From Epilithonimonas hungarica (GTDB taxonomy: Bacteria > Bacteroidota > Bacteroidia > Flavobacteriales > Weeksellaceae): 64,000 nucleotides of DNA. Location of the stretch: NCBI RefSeq assembly GCF_900102265.1, contig NZ_FNBH01000002.1, positions 496,001 through 560,000 on the forward strand, given 5' to 3'. Every line of letters starts with the position of its first letter. Position 1 is the stretch's first letter. The notes below the pieces were generated by a model, which was not told where the DNA came from, ran no database searches, and worked only from the letters and a program-made list of their open reading frames with translations. The translations under genes were made by a program, and so were the position numbers. Below, piece after piece: positions 51,632-61,043 of this stretch.

Positions 51632-51820
51632 TTATTTTGATTTCTTTTGCTTTGGAACCTTCAAGCCTGCTTCTTTCGCTTCGGAAATTCCTATTGCAAT
51701 TGCTTGCTTTCTGTTGGTGACCTTATCTCCGGAACTGGATTTCAGTTTTCCTTCTTTGAACTCCTCCATCACTTTTCCAACTTTCTCTTGAGCTTTATCA
51801 GAATATTTTTTAGTTGCCAT
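51632..51820 (-). CDS. Small basic protein, DUF6496-like
   Basis: 62 residues, Lys-rich and mostly helical: YSDKAQEKVGKVMEEFKEGKLKSS, then RKQAIAIGISEAKEAGLKVP. This matches the DUF6496 family by memory; some members are described near DNA-related or stress genes but no function is established. It follows the 159-residue gene by 4 nt and is likely co-transcribed. Confidence 0.75.
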   Translation of the reverse strand: MATKKYSDKAQEKVGKVMEEFKEGKLKSSSGDKVTNRKQAIAIGISEAKEAGLKVPKQKKSK

Positions 51821-51824
51821 TTTT

Positions 51825-52304
51825 TTAATCTTTTGATTTTGGGACGCTTACCGCCAGTTCATAAACTTTGGTATGCATCAGATATTTTGAACGTTCACGT
51901 GATGTGATATTTTCTATTTCTCCTTTGAAGAGAACAATTACTGCATCTTCCTTGATCTGCCAATCGGCGTCAGAAAAATATTTTTCATCCGGACTTTTTT
52001 CTGTGATCTCCGTCTGTCTCTCTTTTAATTTATCTGCGATCTCCTGAAAACCTTCATCCGAAGAATGCAGAATTTTATAATCTGGGCCAGCAAAAGCTTT
52101 ATAATATTTATTCTCAGCAATTAGATTTTGAGAATCGTCCTCAACTGGATTATCGTTCCCGTCCAGAAACCCGACCTCAACCAATTTTCCATTTCTTTCT
52201 TCCGCAAATTTTCTTGCTTCTCCTACAGACCTGAATCCTGTATAAACAATACTGTTATCGTATTCGTATTTTGTAAGTCTTTCGACGATATTTTCTGTTT
52301 CCAT
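51825..52304 (-). CDS. Uncharacterised acidic protein
   Basis: 159 residues, no signal peptide or membrane helix, no family recognised. It has an acidic middle part with alternating strands and helices. Part of a small operon (107-residue, this, DUF6496-like). Cytosolic by prediction. I could not assign a role. Confidence 0.6.
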   Translation of the reverse strand: METENIVERLTKYEYDNSIVYTGFRSVGEARKFAEERNGKLVEVGFLDGNDNPVEDDSQNLIAENKYYKAFAGPDYKILHSSDEGFQEIADKLKERQTEITEKSPDEKYFSDADWQIKEDAVIVLFKGEIENITSRERSKYLMHTKVYELAVSVPKSKD

Positions 52305-52330
52305 AATTTATTTTTTGTGATTGATCAATT

Positions 52331-52654
52331 CTAATGATGCCTTACGCCTCGTTTGTGGTAGTTCACATTTCTGTCAATTGGATTTTGGTTATTTAGGTGA
52401 GCATTTTTATTAAGATTAGAATCTATCTTATTATTGGCTTCAACTAAAAGCTTTGGTGTTTCAAAGTGCAATTTTCTTCCATTTTTGAATATTTCGCCTT
52501 CAGCATTTCTGTACATTTCATCTTTTTGGTATCTGTTTCCGTCTGGTGCGATGAAGCTGTTGGACTGCCTTTTTTTCTTCTTTCTCAATTCGTTCATTAA
52601 AATTAATGCGCCGCCTGCAGCAAATCCCAAAGCAACTTTTATGGTGTTTTTCAT
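52331..52654 (-). CDS. Small hypothetical protein with an N-terminal hydrophobic segment
   Basis: 107 residues. A short hydrophobic stretch (KVALGFAAGGALILMNEL) is followed by a basic patch KKKKRQS and a YQKDEMYRNAEGEIF... segment, ending HHKRGVRHH-like basic residues. No recognised domain. It starts the small operon; the next gene begins 26 nt after its stop. The YtxH-like N-terminus (membrane anchor, then polar tail) is suggestive only. Confidence 0.55.
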   Translation of the reverse strand: MKNTIKVALGFAAGGALILMNELRKKKKRQSNSFIAPDGNRYQKDEMYRNAEGEIFKNGRKLHFETPKLLVEANNKIDSNLNKNAHLNNQNPIDRNVNYHKRGVRHH

Positions 52655-52954
52655 ATGATTTATTTTGTAAGTCTAAAAACAAAAGTTCTGCCAAAAGTTA
52701 CAGAGACAAGATTTTACATCAATTGAGAAAATTTTATGTTATTAAAATACTAAAGAAATTTTGAACATTAAACCAATAATTACGATAACAATTTGAATTA
52801 ATGCTAATAGCATCTGCCAATTTGACGTAATTGAAAAGTGATTTTATTAAGAAATTTTTAAAATTGGTTAAACTTCGTTAAAAGTGTAACACTAAGTTTT
52901 TAGTTCAGACTAATTTAGCATTAAATTTGTGTAACGATAATCTCAAAAAAAGAA
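52655..52954. other. 300-bp divergent intergenic region
   Basis: Between the small minus-strand gene and the protease gene. It is very AT-rich, with the protease -7 element at 52922-52929. No gene, RNA or strong palindrome seen in the remainder. Confidence 0.5.
52922..52929 (+). promoter_or_regulatory. -7 element of the DegP-like gene
   Basis: TAAATTTG, 25 nt before the ATG at 52955. Confidence 0.5.
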
Positions 52955-54487
52955 ATGAATATTAAAATGAAGAATACATTAAAAAAACTGATGCCTTTTG
53001 CATTGACCGGTGTTATTTCCGGAGCAACGGTTTTCGGGGCTAGTCAATATTTCAGCTCAGAAAATAATGGAGAAGATTTCTCATATTTCACAACAGCTTC
53101 CAAAAAATCCGCATTTGTAGGAATGGGAACAGCAGTTGGCGATGATTTCGTAAAAGCGTCCAAAGCTACGGTTCCGGCTGTGGTAACTATCAAAAATTAT
53201 CAGGACAGAGCAACTCAAAGAATGCCTGACAACGACATGTTTGATTTCTTTTTCGGACCTGGCAACAGTCCTTTTGGAGGCGGTCAGCAAAGACAACAGC
53301 AACCGCCTAAAAATATGCCTTCAGGATTAGGTTCCGGGGTAATTATTTCGCCAGACGGTTACATTATTTCAAATAACCACGTAGTAGCCGGAGCGAATAA
53401 ACTGGAAGTCGTATTAAGTAATAAAAAATCTTATATAGCAACTTTAATTGGTACTGATCCGAACACAGATATTTCACTTTTAAAAATCGAGGAAAAAGGA
53501 TTGCCTTATCTTAATTTTGCCAACTCGGACCTGACGGAAGTTGGACAATGGGTCCTGGCTGTAGGAAATCCGCTTGGACTTAATTCAACAGTAACTGCGG
53601 GAATCATTTCTGCAAAAGGAAGAAGCATCGACATCCTTAGTCAACAATCCAGGACACCTATTGAAAGTTTCATCCAAACCGATGCGGCGATCAACCCTGG
53701 AAATAGTGGTGGTGCTTTGGTAAACGTTAATGGTGACCTTATTGGTATTAATACAGCAATCCAATCAAAAACTGGTTATTATGAAGGTTACGGATTTGCG
53801 GTTCCTTCTAACTTGGCAAGAAAAATTGTTGAGGATATCAAAAAATTCGGATTGGTACAAAGAGGATTCTTGGGAATCGGAAGTTTGGACCTGTCCAATG
53901 ATATGCAAGTTGCGGCTTACAACCAAAAGAATAAAGCCAACCTAAAAGTTGGAGATGGCGTTTATGTAACGGAAGTCACTGATAAAAGTGGTGCTGAAGA
54001 TGCAGGGATCAAAACTGGTGATATCGTAACGAAGATCGATAATACCGATATTGGAAGCTTTGCCGACCTGTCTTTCGCTATCGGAAGCAGAAGACCTGGC
54101 GATAAGGTAAATGTAACTTATACCCGAAACGGTAAGGTCAACAATGTAACTGTTACTTTAAAAGACCAGAAAGGCGGAACATCTTCCAGAAGCAAAGATG
54201 ACTTGACCGTAACCGAGAAGATCGGTTCCGAGTTTGAGCCTCTTAGCGACAGAGTAAAAACAGACTACGGATTGGAAAGTGGTGTTCTAGCCAAAAATGT
54301 TACCGAAGGTGGAGAGATGGACAAAATTGGTGTCGTTGATAATTATATCGTAATGGAAATCAACGGAAAACCGGTCAATTCTCAAAAAGATGTTGAAAAG
54401 ATCCTGAATGGTTACAAAGGAAATGTTCAGGTAAAATACGTGGACAGCTACGGAAGAATCACAACAAGAGGCTTCAAACTACAATAA
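52955..54487 (+). CDS. degP: Periplasmic serine protease, DegP/HtrA type
   Basis: 510 residues. A signal peptide or anchor (about 5-30) precedes the trypsin-like domain with the catalytic triad H142 (SNNHVVAG), D172 (NTDISLL) and S251 (NPGNSGGALV), then two PDZ domains (about 305-395 and 420-510). It degrades or refolds misfolded envelope proteins. The Gly/Gln-rich loop (about 105-122) near the LA-loop is long. ATG at 52967 is an alternative start. Confidence 0.95.
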   Translation: MNIKMKNTLKKLMPFALTGVISGATVFGASQYFSSENNGEDFSYFTTASKKSAFVGMGTAVGDDFVKASKATVPAVVTIKNYQDRATQRMPDNDMFDFFFGPGNSPFGGGQQRQQQPPKNMPSGLGSGVIISPDGYIISNNHVVAGANKLEVVLSNKKSYIATLIGTDPNTDISLLKIEEKGLPYLNFANSDLTEVGQWVLAVGNPLGLNSTVTAGIISAKGRSIDILSQQSRTPIESFIQTDAAINPGNSGGALVNVNGDLIGINTAIQSKTGYYEGYGFAVPSNLARKIVEDIKKFGLVQRGFLGIGSLDLSNDMQVAAYNQKNKANLKVGDGVYVTEVTDKSGAEDAGIKTGDIVTKIDNTDIGSFADLSFAIGSRRPGDKVNVTYTRNGKVNNVTVTLKDQKGGTSSRSKDDLTVTEKIGSEFEPLSDRVKTDYGLESGVLAKNVTEGGEMDKIGVVDNYIVMEINGKPVNSQKDVEKILNGYKGNVQVKYVDSYGRITTRGFKLQ

Positions 54488-54513
54488 ATTATTTTCAAAA
54501 ATATTTAATATTG

Positions 54514-54539
54514 AACCCAACCATTAAACAGGTTGGGTT
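54514..54539 (+). terminator. Terminator of the DegP-like gene
   Basis: Perfect 9-bp stem (54514-54522, 54531-54539), 8-nt loop, then TTTT on the plus strand, 26 nt after the stop. Confidence 0.8.
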
Positions 54540-54557
54540 TTTATATGGATTTTTTTC

Positions 54558-54565
54558 TAACTTTG
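54558..54565 (+). promoter_or_regulatory. -7 element of the LytTR regulator gene
   Basis: TAACTTTG, 16 nt before the ATG at 54582. Confidence 0.5.
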
Positions 54566-54581
54566 ATAAACATCAAATGGT

Positions 54582-55286
54582 ATGAAAAAAATCAAATGTA
54601 TCGTAATAGAAGACCAGGAGATAGATAGGCTGATGCTCCAGCATCTGATCAAGCAACAAAATATTCTGGAACTTGTGGCGGCTGTTGATTCTGCTGAAAA
54701 TGCAAAACTTTTTCTTGATGATTCGATAGATCTGCTTTTTCTTGATATCGATCTACCGGAAATGTCTGGAATAGAAATTAGAAAAACTTATCAAACAATT
54801 CCTGCTTGCATATTCATCAGTTCTCATCCAGAATATGCGATCGAAACTTTTGAACTTGATACTTTAGACTTCATTTCAAAACCTTTGAAAAAAGAACGTT
54901 TCGACTATTCTATCAATAAGCTTATTGATTTTTTCACCCTGCGGGAAAAATCTGAATATTTTGACATTCTCACCGGCACTCAATACTTAAAAATAAAAGA
55001 AGGTCACAATATTGTTCAGATAAAGATATCTGATATTATCTATCTGGAAGCTCTGAAAGATTACACCCGGCTGATAACGGCACAGAAAAAGCACTGTGTT
55101 CTATCTTCCATTGGTCAAATCTTAAAGGAAAATCATTTTTCAAACTTTATCCGTATACATAAAAGCTATGCTGTTCCTAGGCACCTTATTACAAGAAAAA
55201 ACAGCTACGAGGTTGTTATCAATAATCATATCAATCTACCGATCGGCAGAGCTTACAAAGAAAACCTAAGTTTTTTTGATTCTTAG
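54582..55286 (+). CDS. LytTR-family response regulator
   Basis: 234 residues. Receiver domain with E10/D11 and phospho-acceptor D55 (LLFLDIDLP), then a LytTR DNA-binding domain (about 125-234; IYLEALKDYTRLIT, FIRIHKSYAVPRHLI). The convergent TPR kinase at 55266 overlaps its end by 21 nt and is its probable partner, an unusual opposed layout. LytTR regulators bind direct repeats near target promoters. Confidence 0.9.
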   Translation: MKKIKCIVIEDQEIDRLMLQHLIKQQNILELVAAVDSAENAKLFLDDSIDLLFLDIDLPEMSGIEIRKTYQTIPACIFISSHPEYAIETFELDTLDFISKPLKKERFDYSINKLIDFFTLREKSEYFDILTGTQYLKIKEGHNIVQIKISDIIYLEALKDYTRLITAQKKHCVLSSIGQILKENHFSNFIRIHKSYAVPRHLITRKNSYEVVINNHINLPIGRAYKENLSFFDS

Positions 55287-57347
55287 AAGTACATAAGTCT
55301 CACCAAGGATCAGATCACTTTTGACCTCGATATTGCATTTTATCGATTTGCAGAGATCCCGGATCACGTGTAGCCCCAAACCTTTTTTGATCCCGATGCT
55401 GATATGATCATCATACAGAGCTTTGAATTTTTCAATATTAGCTCCCCCGCCATTATCAGAGATCTCGATAAAACTTTCATTATTTTCTTCCCAGGCCTTA
55501 CAAATAATGTGAGCCTTGGATCTATCCTGTAAAACTTTTATGCTGTTATTGATCAAATTTCGGATAATCGTTTTCATATATTCTTTATCCGTAAAGACAA
55601 TCATATTTTCCGGAAAATGAAATGAAACATCAATATTCTCCACCCAGACAAATTCTTTTTTGGTATCAGAAAATATCTCTTCTATTTTATAATGTCTGAA
55701 CGAAGGGACAAAATTTTCCATTTGGCCTTTACTCCAAAGCAGAAGGTCTTCCATCTGTTCCAAAAGTTGCTCCGTTGCTGTTGTCGTTTGCAACTCGAGA
55801 CGCTCTTTTGTTTCTTTATCCATCATTTCCGGTGCTTCTTTTTGGAGATGGAGAAAATTGATCAATGAGATCACAGGGCTCCGAAGATCGTGATTCAAAA
55901 TTCCGAAAAATTGCATTTTGGTTTTGTTGGCTTTGTCAAGTTCAGAATTAAGCACCATTAATTTTTGATTGATTTTTTTCCTATTTCGACTCTGATAATA
56001 AACTAAACTTCCAATAATGGCAATAGCAACCAATCCTGAAATAAGATAAATCCGTTGTTTTTTTGAATTTTTAATTGTCAGTTCATGGATTGTATTTTCA
56101 CTGACCAACGATTTTATTTCCTGCTGCTTGCTTTTGTTCTGAAACTTTGCTTCTGCGTTAGCAAGGCTTTGTTTCCCAGATTCTACAGAAAGAGAGTCAT
56201 TGGTCTGGCTGTAAGCTTTGTAATATTTGTAAGCTTTCTCCCAATGTTTTTGAGCCGCATAGCTTTCGGATAGTTTTTTATTAATTTCTGCAAAAAACCG
56301 CTTGTCATAGATATATGCAAAATTCAGCGCTTTAGTAAGAGTTTTAATAGCTTCGGAATATTTCCCTTGCCCGACAAGCACTTTTCCTTTTACTGTATTG
56401 GCTTCCATCAGGATTTCTTCATCATTTGATTTTGTAGCAAAAAATAAAGCTTTATCTGCATAATCATCTGCCAGCTCCAGCCTATTTTTTTCCAAATAAA
56501 ATTCTGACATATTCCGGTTTGCGTAGCTTACATTAAGAAAAAGCATCTGATTATTGTATCCAATTTGATACAACTCTTGATAGTATTTTTTCGCCAGATC
56601 TATATTTCCCAAATGCGTATAAGCTTCGATATAAGTATTATATAAAAAAGCAATCCCGTCTGATCTTTTAAGATATGGAACGGCGTAATTGGTGTATTCT
56701 ACTGCTTTTTCATATTGCTTCATATCATTATAGGCATCTGCGATCTGCAGGTATGAGATGCCAATATTATTGCTGGTCTCTTTTTTTTCTTTATCCAGCA
56801 ATAAATAATCGATAGCCTTCAGCTTATAATTAATGAAATTTTCAAATTCAGATCTATCCAGATAATACTCGCCAATACTTCCTAATAATGTTGCTTTAAG
56901 ATTTTTGGGTTTGATGGTATCAACAATTTTTTTGACATAATCAATGAGTTCTTCCCCTTTCTTATATTCCTTTATAGAATAATACATATAATTGAGCCTC
57001 ATCAAAGCTAAAACCTCCTGCTCCAGATATTTACCTTTCGCCAGCTCTAATGATTTTTCAAAATAAACCGTTGCTTTTTCATATTGGTTATTGGTATACT
57101 CGTAGCCATAACCTTTATAGAAATAGAATTTTGATAAGTATTTAGCATTTTTTTTTGCAAGACCAATTCCAATATCAGCTTCTTGGATTAATAAGGGGTA
57201 ATTCTCGGTTTCAGTCAATAAATTGCAATAAGAATCCCAAGCCTTGATCTTGTCTTCTGTCGTCTTATATTGCAAAAGATCAGGTTGTTTCTGCGAAAAT
57301 AGAAACAAGGTCAAATTCAACATCAAAAAAATCCATATTTTACTCAT
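55266..57347 (-). CDS. TPR-containing sensor histidine kinase
   Basis: 693 residues. Signal anchor (1-19), a periplasmic TPR array (about 30-395), one membrane helix (about 425-446), a coiled coil, HisKA with the acceptor His in GILNHDLRSPV (about residue 480), and HATPase_c (NLINNSIKVL, DNGGGANIEKF, KGLGLHVI). It differs from the first kinase by having HisKA, not HisKA_3. It is divergent from the secreted-protein gene at 57492, with a 144-bp shared region. Confidence 0.92.
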   Translation of the reverse strand: MSKIWIFLMLNLTLFLFSQKQPDLLQYKTTEDKIKAWDSYCNLLTETENYPLLIQEADIGIGLAKKNAKYLSKFYFYKGYGYEYTNNQYEKATVYFEKSLELAKGKYLEQEVLALMRLNYMYYSIKEYKKGEELIDYVKKIVDTIKPKNLKATLLGSIGEYYLDRSEFENFINYKLKAIDYLLLDKEKKETSNNIGISYLQIADAYNDMKQYEKAVEYTNYAVPYLKRSDGIAFLYNTYIEAYTHLGNIDLAKKYYQELYQIGYNNQMLFLNVSYANRNMSEFYLEKNRLELADDYADKALFFATKSNDEEILMEANTVKGKVLVGQGKYSEAIKTLTKALNFAYIYDKRFFAEINKKLSESYAAQKHWEKAYKYYKAYSQTNDSLSVESGKQSLANAEAKFQNKSKQQEIKSLVSENTIHELTIKNSKKQRIYLISGLVAIAIIGSLVYYQSRNRKKINQKLMVLNSELDKANKTKMQFFGILNHDLRSPVISLINFLHLQKEAPEMMDKETKERLELQTTTATEQLLEQMEDLLLWSKGQMENFVPSFRHYKIEEIFSDTKKEFVWVENIDVSFHFPENMIVFTDKEYMKTIIRNLINNSIKVLQDRSKAHIICKAWEENNESFIEISDNGGGANIEKFKALYDDHISIGIKKGLGLHVIRDLCKSIKCNIEVKSDLILGETYVLLRIKKT

Positions 57348-57462
57348 TAATAGGATTTTATAAAAAACTACTTTAAAGCTACGATAATTTTTCTACAAAT
57401 GTCATTGGTCTATTAAAATTGTCGTTCATCTATTTCATCTTTTTATCGGCTTGTCCTAATTC

Positions 57463-57470
57463 TACCTTTG
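57463..57470 (+). promoter_or_regulatory. -7 element of the T9SS-sorted protein gene
   Basis: TACCTTTG, 21 nt before ATG 57492. A TTG at 57468 lies inside it and is not a credible start. Confidence 0.55.
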
Positions 57471-57491
57471 GTCAAAGAAAAAATTAACTGT

Positions 57492-57971
57492 ATGGAAAGT
57501 AAATTATTAATTCAGCTTTTAATTGTATCCATTTCTCCTTTTGGATTATTGAAAGCCCAGAAAGCAATCGCCTCGACAGGAACAACAGCCAGCGGAAGCG
57601 GCGGAAGTGCTTCTTACACTGTTGGACAAATAGATTACAAGCAGAAGGGAACCAATGCTCAGGTAATGGAAGGTGTACAGCATTCCTATGAGATCTTGAC
57701 CCTTGCTGTAGAAGATTTAGATTCTAAAGAACGAAATATCCTTTTGTATCCCAATCCAGTGAAAGACTTGCTATTTGTCGATTTCAGTGATAAGAATTAT
57801 CAAGATTCCAATTATGTCTTATTTGATTCTCAAGGAAAATTAATCAAGAAAGGAAACCTCAGCCAACAAAGATCCGAGTTAGACCTTTCTCTCTTACCAT
57901 CTTCTGTTTACATCATCCAGGTCTTCCAGAAAAACCAGATCATCAAATCATTTAAAATCATTAAAAAATAA
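57492..57971 (+). CDS. Small T9SS-sorted secreted protein
   Basis: 159 residues from ATG 57492. Signal peptide (about 1-23), a short mature part with GTTASGSGGSASYTVGQI and VMEGVQHSYEI, then a type A T9SS C-terminal sorting domain (about 85-159; ILLYPNPVKDLLFVDF, VYIIQVFQKNQIIKSFKIIKK). Beside a much larger secreted protein lacking such a domain (4 nt downstream), it may be a partner or carrier, which is speculative. Confidence 0.88.
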   Translation: MESKLLIQLLIVSISPFGLLKAQKAIASTGTTASGSGGSASYTVGQIDYKQKGTNAQVMEGVQHSYEILTLAVEDLDSKERNILLYPNPVKDLLFVDFSDKNYQDSNYVLFDSQGKLIKKGNLSQQRSELDLSLLPSSVYIIQVFQKNQIIKSFKIIKK

Positions 57972-57975
57972 TCTT

Positions 57976-60525
57976 ATGAAAAAAATTGTATTAATTGCAG
58001 CACTTGCCTTAGGAACTTATCTGGTTTCTGCTCAGGCTCCAGAAAAAATGAGCTATCAGGCAATTATTAGAAACACTTCCGGGCAACTTTTGACCAATCA
58101 GAATATTGCCGTAAGAGTAAGTGTACTGCAAGGTTCTGCAGCAGGAGCTGCGGTCTATTCGGAAAGAATCACAGGAACTACCAACGTTAATGGACTGGTA
58201 AGTCTGGAAATTGGATCAGGAACGGTTCTCAGTGGTACATTCAACACGATCAACTGGGGCGGGAATTCTTACTATCTTAAAACAGAGACCGATCCAGCGG
58301 GCGGGACGAACTATACCATAACTGGCACAAGCCAATTATTAAGCGTTCCCTATGCCTTGTATGCAAAATCTGCTGGTGGAGGTGGCAGTAGTTTTACGTT
58401 ACCATATACTAATACCTTAACCAATGCTTCTGATCTTTTTACTTTAGCCAATAACGGAGACGGAAGCTCTATTGTAGGACAAAACTCTACTACGACATCC
58501 AGTATCTCTGCTATAAGAGGAGAAGTTACAAACACAGCTCCAGGCGGTTTTTCTTCAGCAGTAAAAGGTATCAATAATGGTACGGGCGGTCTAGGAATTG
58601 GTGTTTGGGGATCTCAGGCCGGATCTGGTTGGGGCGTATATGGTGTGACACCAAATGGTCTTGGAGTTTATGGAAATTCATCAGCCAGTGGAACAGGAGT
58701 CTATGCCAATAGCAATTCTGGCACAGGTCTTACGGCAACCAGCACAAACGGAATTCCTGCAAGTATTTCCATATTTAATAATGCCAATAACAATAATGTT
58801 TTGAATGCATCTACAGTTGGTAGCGGAGATGTTATCAGTATTAGTACAACTGGAAACGGAAACGGAGTCGATGCTTCCAGTACCGGAGGATCCGGAATTG
58901 ACGCTGCTACGGCAGCACAAACAGCAGCCGGAGTAATTGGTCGTAATAATGGTGCAGGTGAAGCCGTTGTGGGACTGACAACTAGTGATATTGCAGGTGC
59001 AGTTGTAGGACGTAATGACGGTGGAGGTTATGGTGTTCGTGGATTTGTTGCTACTAATACATCTAATACAGGTATTGGAGTTTATGGACAAGTTGGAATT
59101 AATAACAGTACAGGTAGAGCCGGAAGATTTGAGAACTTTAATAAAGTTAATACAGAAGCCAATATCTTAGAAGTTGAAAGTAATTCCAATGGTAATATCC
59201 CTGATAATACTTTGGGCAATGCGTCTTCTTTTCTTTTAGACAATACAAACAGTGTAGGTGCAGCAGTAAGAGCAGAAGTCAATACTATTTTTGGAAATTT
59301 TGGAGCTGCAGGTGTTTTCGGAGTATCATCTGGAACTGGTGGTAGAGCTGGTTTATTTTATGCTTCCAATCCGGCAGGAAATGGCGCTGCTTTAATTGCA
59401 TTAACAGATGGTAATGGTAATGCCATTACTGCCAACGCAGGTAAAGACGGCAATGCTATGGAAGCCAATGTAGATGGTGCAGGAACTGCAGTATATGGCT
59501 GGGTTCCTTCATTTGGAACAGGTCGAGCCGCCAGATTTGAAAATTTCAATGAAGACAATGATAATAGTGTGGTCAATGTAAAGACTATTGGAAATGGAGC
59601 TGCCGGTAATTTTTTGGTGGATAACACACAAGGTACATCTCCTGCAGTTATGGGTGAAGTCAATTCTATCTTTGCCAATTTTGGCACAGCCGGAGTCTAT
59701 GGTAGATCCTCCGGGACAGGTGGGTATGCTGGTCTATTTTATGCAAGCAACCCTTCTGGTAACGGACCAGCACTTCTAGCACTCACAGAAGGAGCAGGTA
59801 ATGGAATTACCGCAAATGCAGGAGGAAATGGTGATGGTGTAGAGGCAACCGTAGATGGAAATGGTAGCGCAATATATGGTTGGACACCCAATTTCGGGAC
59901 AGGACGAGCGGGAAGATTTGCCAATTTTAATGCCTCCAACGGACAAGCTACTGTACAGATTTCATCTAACGGGACTGGAAATACCCTCCTAATCAATCAT
60001 ACTGGCGCGTCTGGAAACCTCGCCACATTCCAGAGTGCAGGTGCCAACGTGGTTAGAATCAACAAAGCGGGAAGAGGATTTTTCAACGGAGGAACTCAAA
60101 ATAGTGGTGCTGACATTGCTGAAGCATTTGATGTAGAAGGTCATATTTCGCAATACGAAACAGGAGATATTTTGGTAATTTCAACTGATTCTGACAGGAC
60201 AGTTGAAAAATCATCGAAACCATACTCAAACTTAGTTGCTGGTGTTTATGCAACAAAACCCGGCGTTCTTTTAACTGAAGAAAATATTGATACTGATATT
60301 TCTGACAAAGTTCCAATGGGAGTAATCGGAGTAATTCCTACAAAAGTTTGCCAAGAAGGCGGCACAATCAAAAGAGGAGATTTATTAGTAACCTCTTCTA
60401 TACCTGGTGTAGCGATGAAAGCCGATATCAACAAGCTAAAAGTAGGACAAGTTCTGGGAAAAGCCTTGCAATCCTATGATGGAAATGACATCGGCAAAAT
60501 CAATGTTTTAGTAAGTATCAAATAA
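57976..60525 (+). CDS. Large secreted repeat protein resembling tail fibres
   Basis: 849 residues. Signal peptide (1-19). N-terminal domain (about 22-135; MSYQAIIRNTSGQLLTNQNI, LLSVPYALYAKSA) common in Bacteroidetes fibre-like proteins. Then Gly/Asn-rich beta-helix-like repeats; the GRAGRFENFN-type motif recurs near residues 377, 515 and 642, and SGTGGRAGLFYASNP near 452 and 579 (period about 127-137). The C-terminal part has NSGADIAEAFDVEG...YETGDILVIS and a beta-rich end. No T9SS sorting domain. Surface adhesion or matrix role is inferred. Confidence 0.82.
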   Translation: MKKIVLIAALALGTYLVSAQAPEKMSYQAIIRNTSGQLLTNQNIAVRVSVLQGSAAGAAVYSERITGTTNVNGLVSLEIGSGTVLSGTFNTINWGGNSYYLKTETDPAGGTNYTITGTSQLLSVPYALYAKSAGGGGSSFTLPYTNTLTNASDLFTLANNGDGSSIVGQNSTTTSSISAIRGEVTNTAPGGFSSAVKGINNGTGGLGIGVWGSQAGSGWGVYGVTPNGLGVYGNSSASGTGVYANSNSGTGLTATSTNGIPASISIFNNANNNNVLNASTVGSGDVISISTTGNGNGVDASSTGGSGIDAATAAQTAAGVIGRNNGAGEAVVGLTTSDIAGAVVGRNDGGGYGVRGFVATNTSNTGIGVYGQVGINNSTGRAGRFENFNKVNTEANILEVESNSNGNIPDNTLGNASSFLLDNTNSVGAAVRAEVNTIFGNFGAAGVFGVSSGTGGRAGLFYASNPAGNGAALIALTDGNGNAITANAGKDGNAMEANVDGAGTAVYGWVPSFGTGRAARFENFNEDNDNSVVNVKTIGNGAAGNFLVDNTQGTSPAVMGEVNSIFANFGTAGVYGRSSGTGGYAGLFYASNPSGNGPALLALTEGAGNGITANAGGNGDGVEATVDGNGSAIYGWTPNFGTGRAGRFANFNASNGQATVQISSNGTGNTLLINHTGASGNLATFQSAGANVVRINKAGRGFFNGGTQNSGADIAEAFDVEGHISQYETGDILVISTDSDRTVEKSSKPYSNLVAGVYATKPGVLLTEENIDTDISDKVPMGVIGVIPTKVCQEGGTIKRGDLLVTSSIPGVAMKADINKLKVGQVLGKALQSYDGNDIGKINVLVSIK
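59100..59990 (+). repeat. Internal repeats in the fibre-like gene
   Basis: Units of about 380-410 bp recur, marked by GGAAGATTTG-like stretches near 59120, 59532 and 59912. They encode the repeated RAGRF and SGTGG motifs and are a likely site for recombination. Confidence 0.65.
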
Positions 60526-60543
60526 TCTATAATCCATATTAAA

Positions 60544-60933
60544 ATGAAAAATTTATATATCACCATATTAATGATTGCAGGAACATCTTTTGCAATGGCT
60601 CAAGAAAAAAAAACCACAGAGGAAAAACAAGAAATCCCTAAAGAAGTGATGGAAGCCAATGCCAAAGCTTATAAAGACAAAGCTTCTGAAAAGAAAGTTG
60701 AGAGAACTGGTCTAGCCTCGGAACAAGGACTTCAAAAATCAAAAACTCAGAATAGAGCCTCAGCTCCTTCTGGTAAAACGATTCCTGGGACTTCGGACAT
60801 TTATGAAATTAAGGCAAGTATCCCCGGAAGAGCTATTACCAATAAAAAGCAGACCAGCACAAAAAAACAAGTACAAGGATTGCCAAACACAGCAACATTA
60901 GCTGAAATAAAGAAAACAATTCCTAAAAACTAA
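60544..60933 (+). CDS. Small secreted basic protein
   Basis: 129 residues. Signal peptide (1-20, MAQEKKTTEEK). The mature part is Lys/Glu/Thr-rich and probably disordered, with two similar short segments TIPGTSDIYEIKASIP and NTATLAEIKKTIP. No recognised domain. It is 18 nt downstream of the fibre-like gene and ends at a strong terminator, so it is the last gene of that block. Confidence 0.7.
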   Translation: MKNLYITILMIAGTSFAMAQEKKTTEEKQEIPKEVMEANAKAYKDKASEKKVERTGLASEQGLQKSKTQNRASAPSGKTIPGTSDIYEIKASIPGRAITNKKQTSTKKQVQGLPNTATLAEIKKTIPKN

Positions 60934-60946
60934 CTATTAAATTTTA

Positions 60947-60976
60947 AAAGGGCTTATCGATTTGATAAGCCCTTTT
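60947..60976 (+). terminator. Terminator of the secreted-protein block
   Basis: Perfect 13-bp stem (60947-60959, 60964-60976), 4-nt loop, T-run on the plus strand. Confidence 0.88.
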
Positions 60977-61019
60977 TCATTTATTTTCAAAATCATTCTG
61001 AATGTAGAAGACAAAACAA

Positions 61020-61027
61020 TATTTTTG
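61020..61027 (+). promoter_or_regulatory. -7 element of the MFS transporter gene
   Basis: TATTTTTG, 16 nt before the GTG at 61044. Confidence 0.5.
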
Positions 61028-61043
61028 CACTTTAATTATTCCT

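Noticed and set aside
58681-59091. 136-codon Ser/Thr/Cys-rich frame antisense to the fibre-like gene
   Set aside because: Product of the repetitive Gly/Asn codons on the other strand; no start context or similarity.
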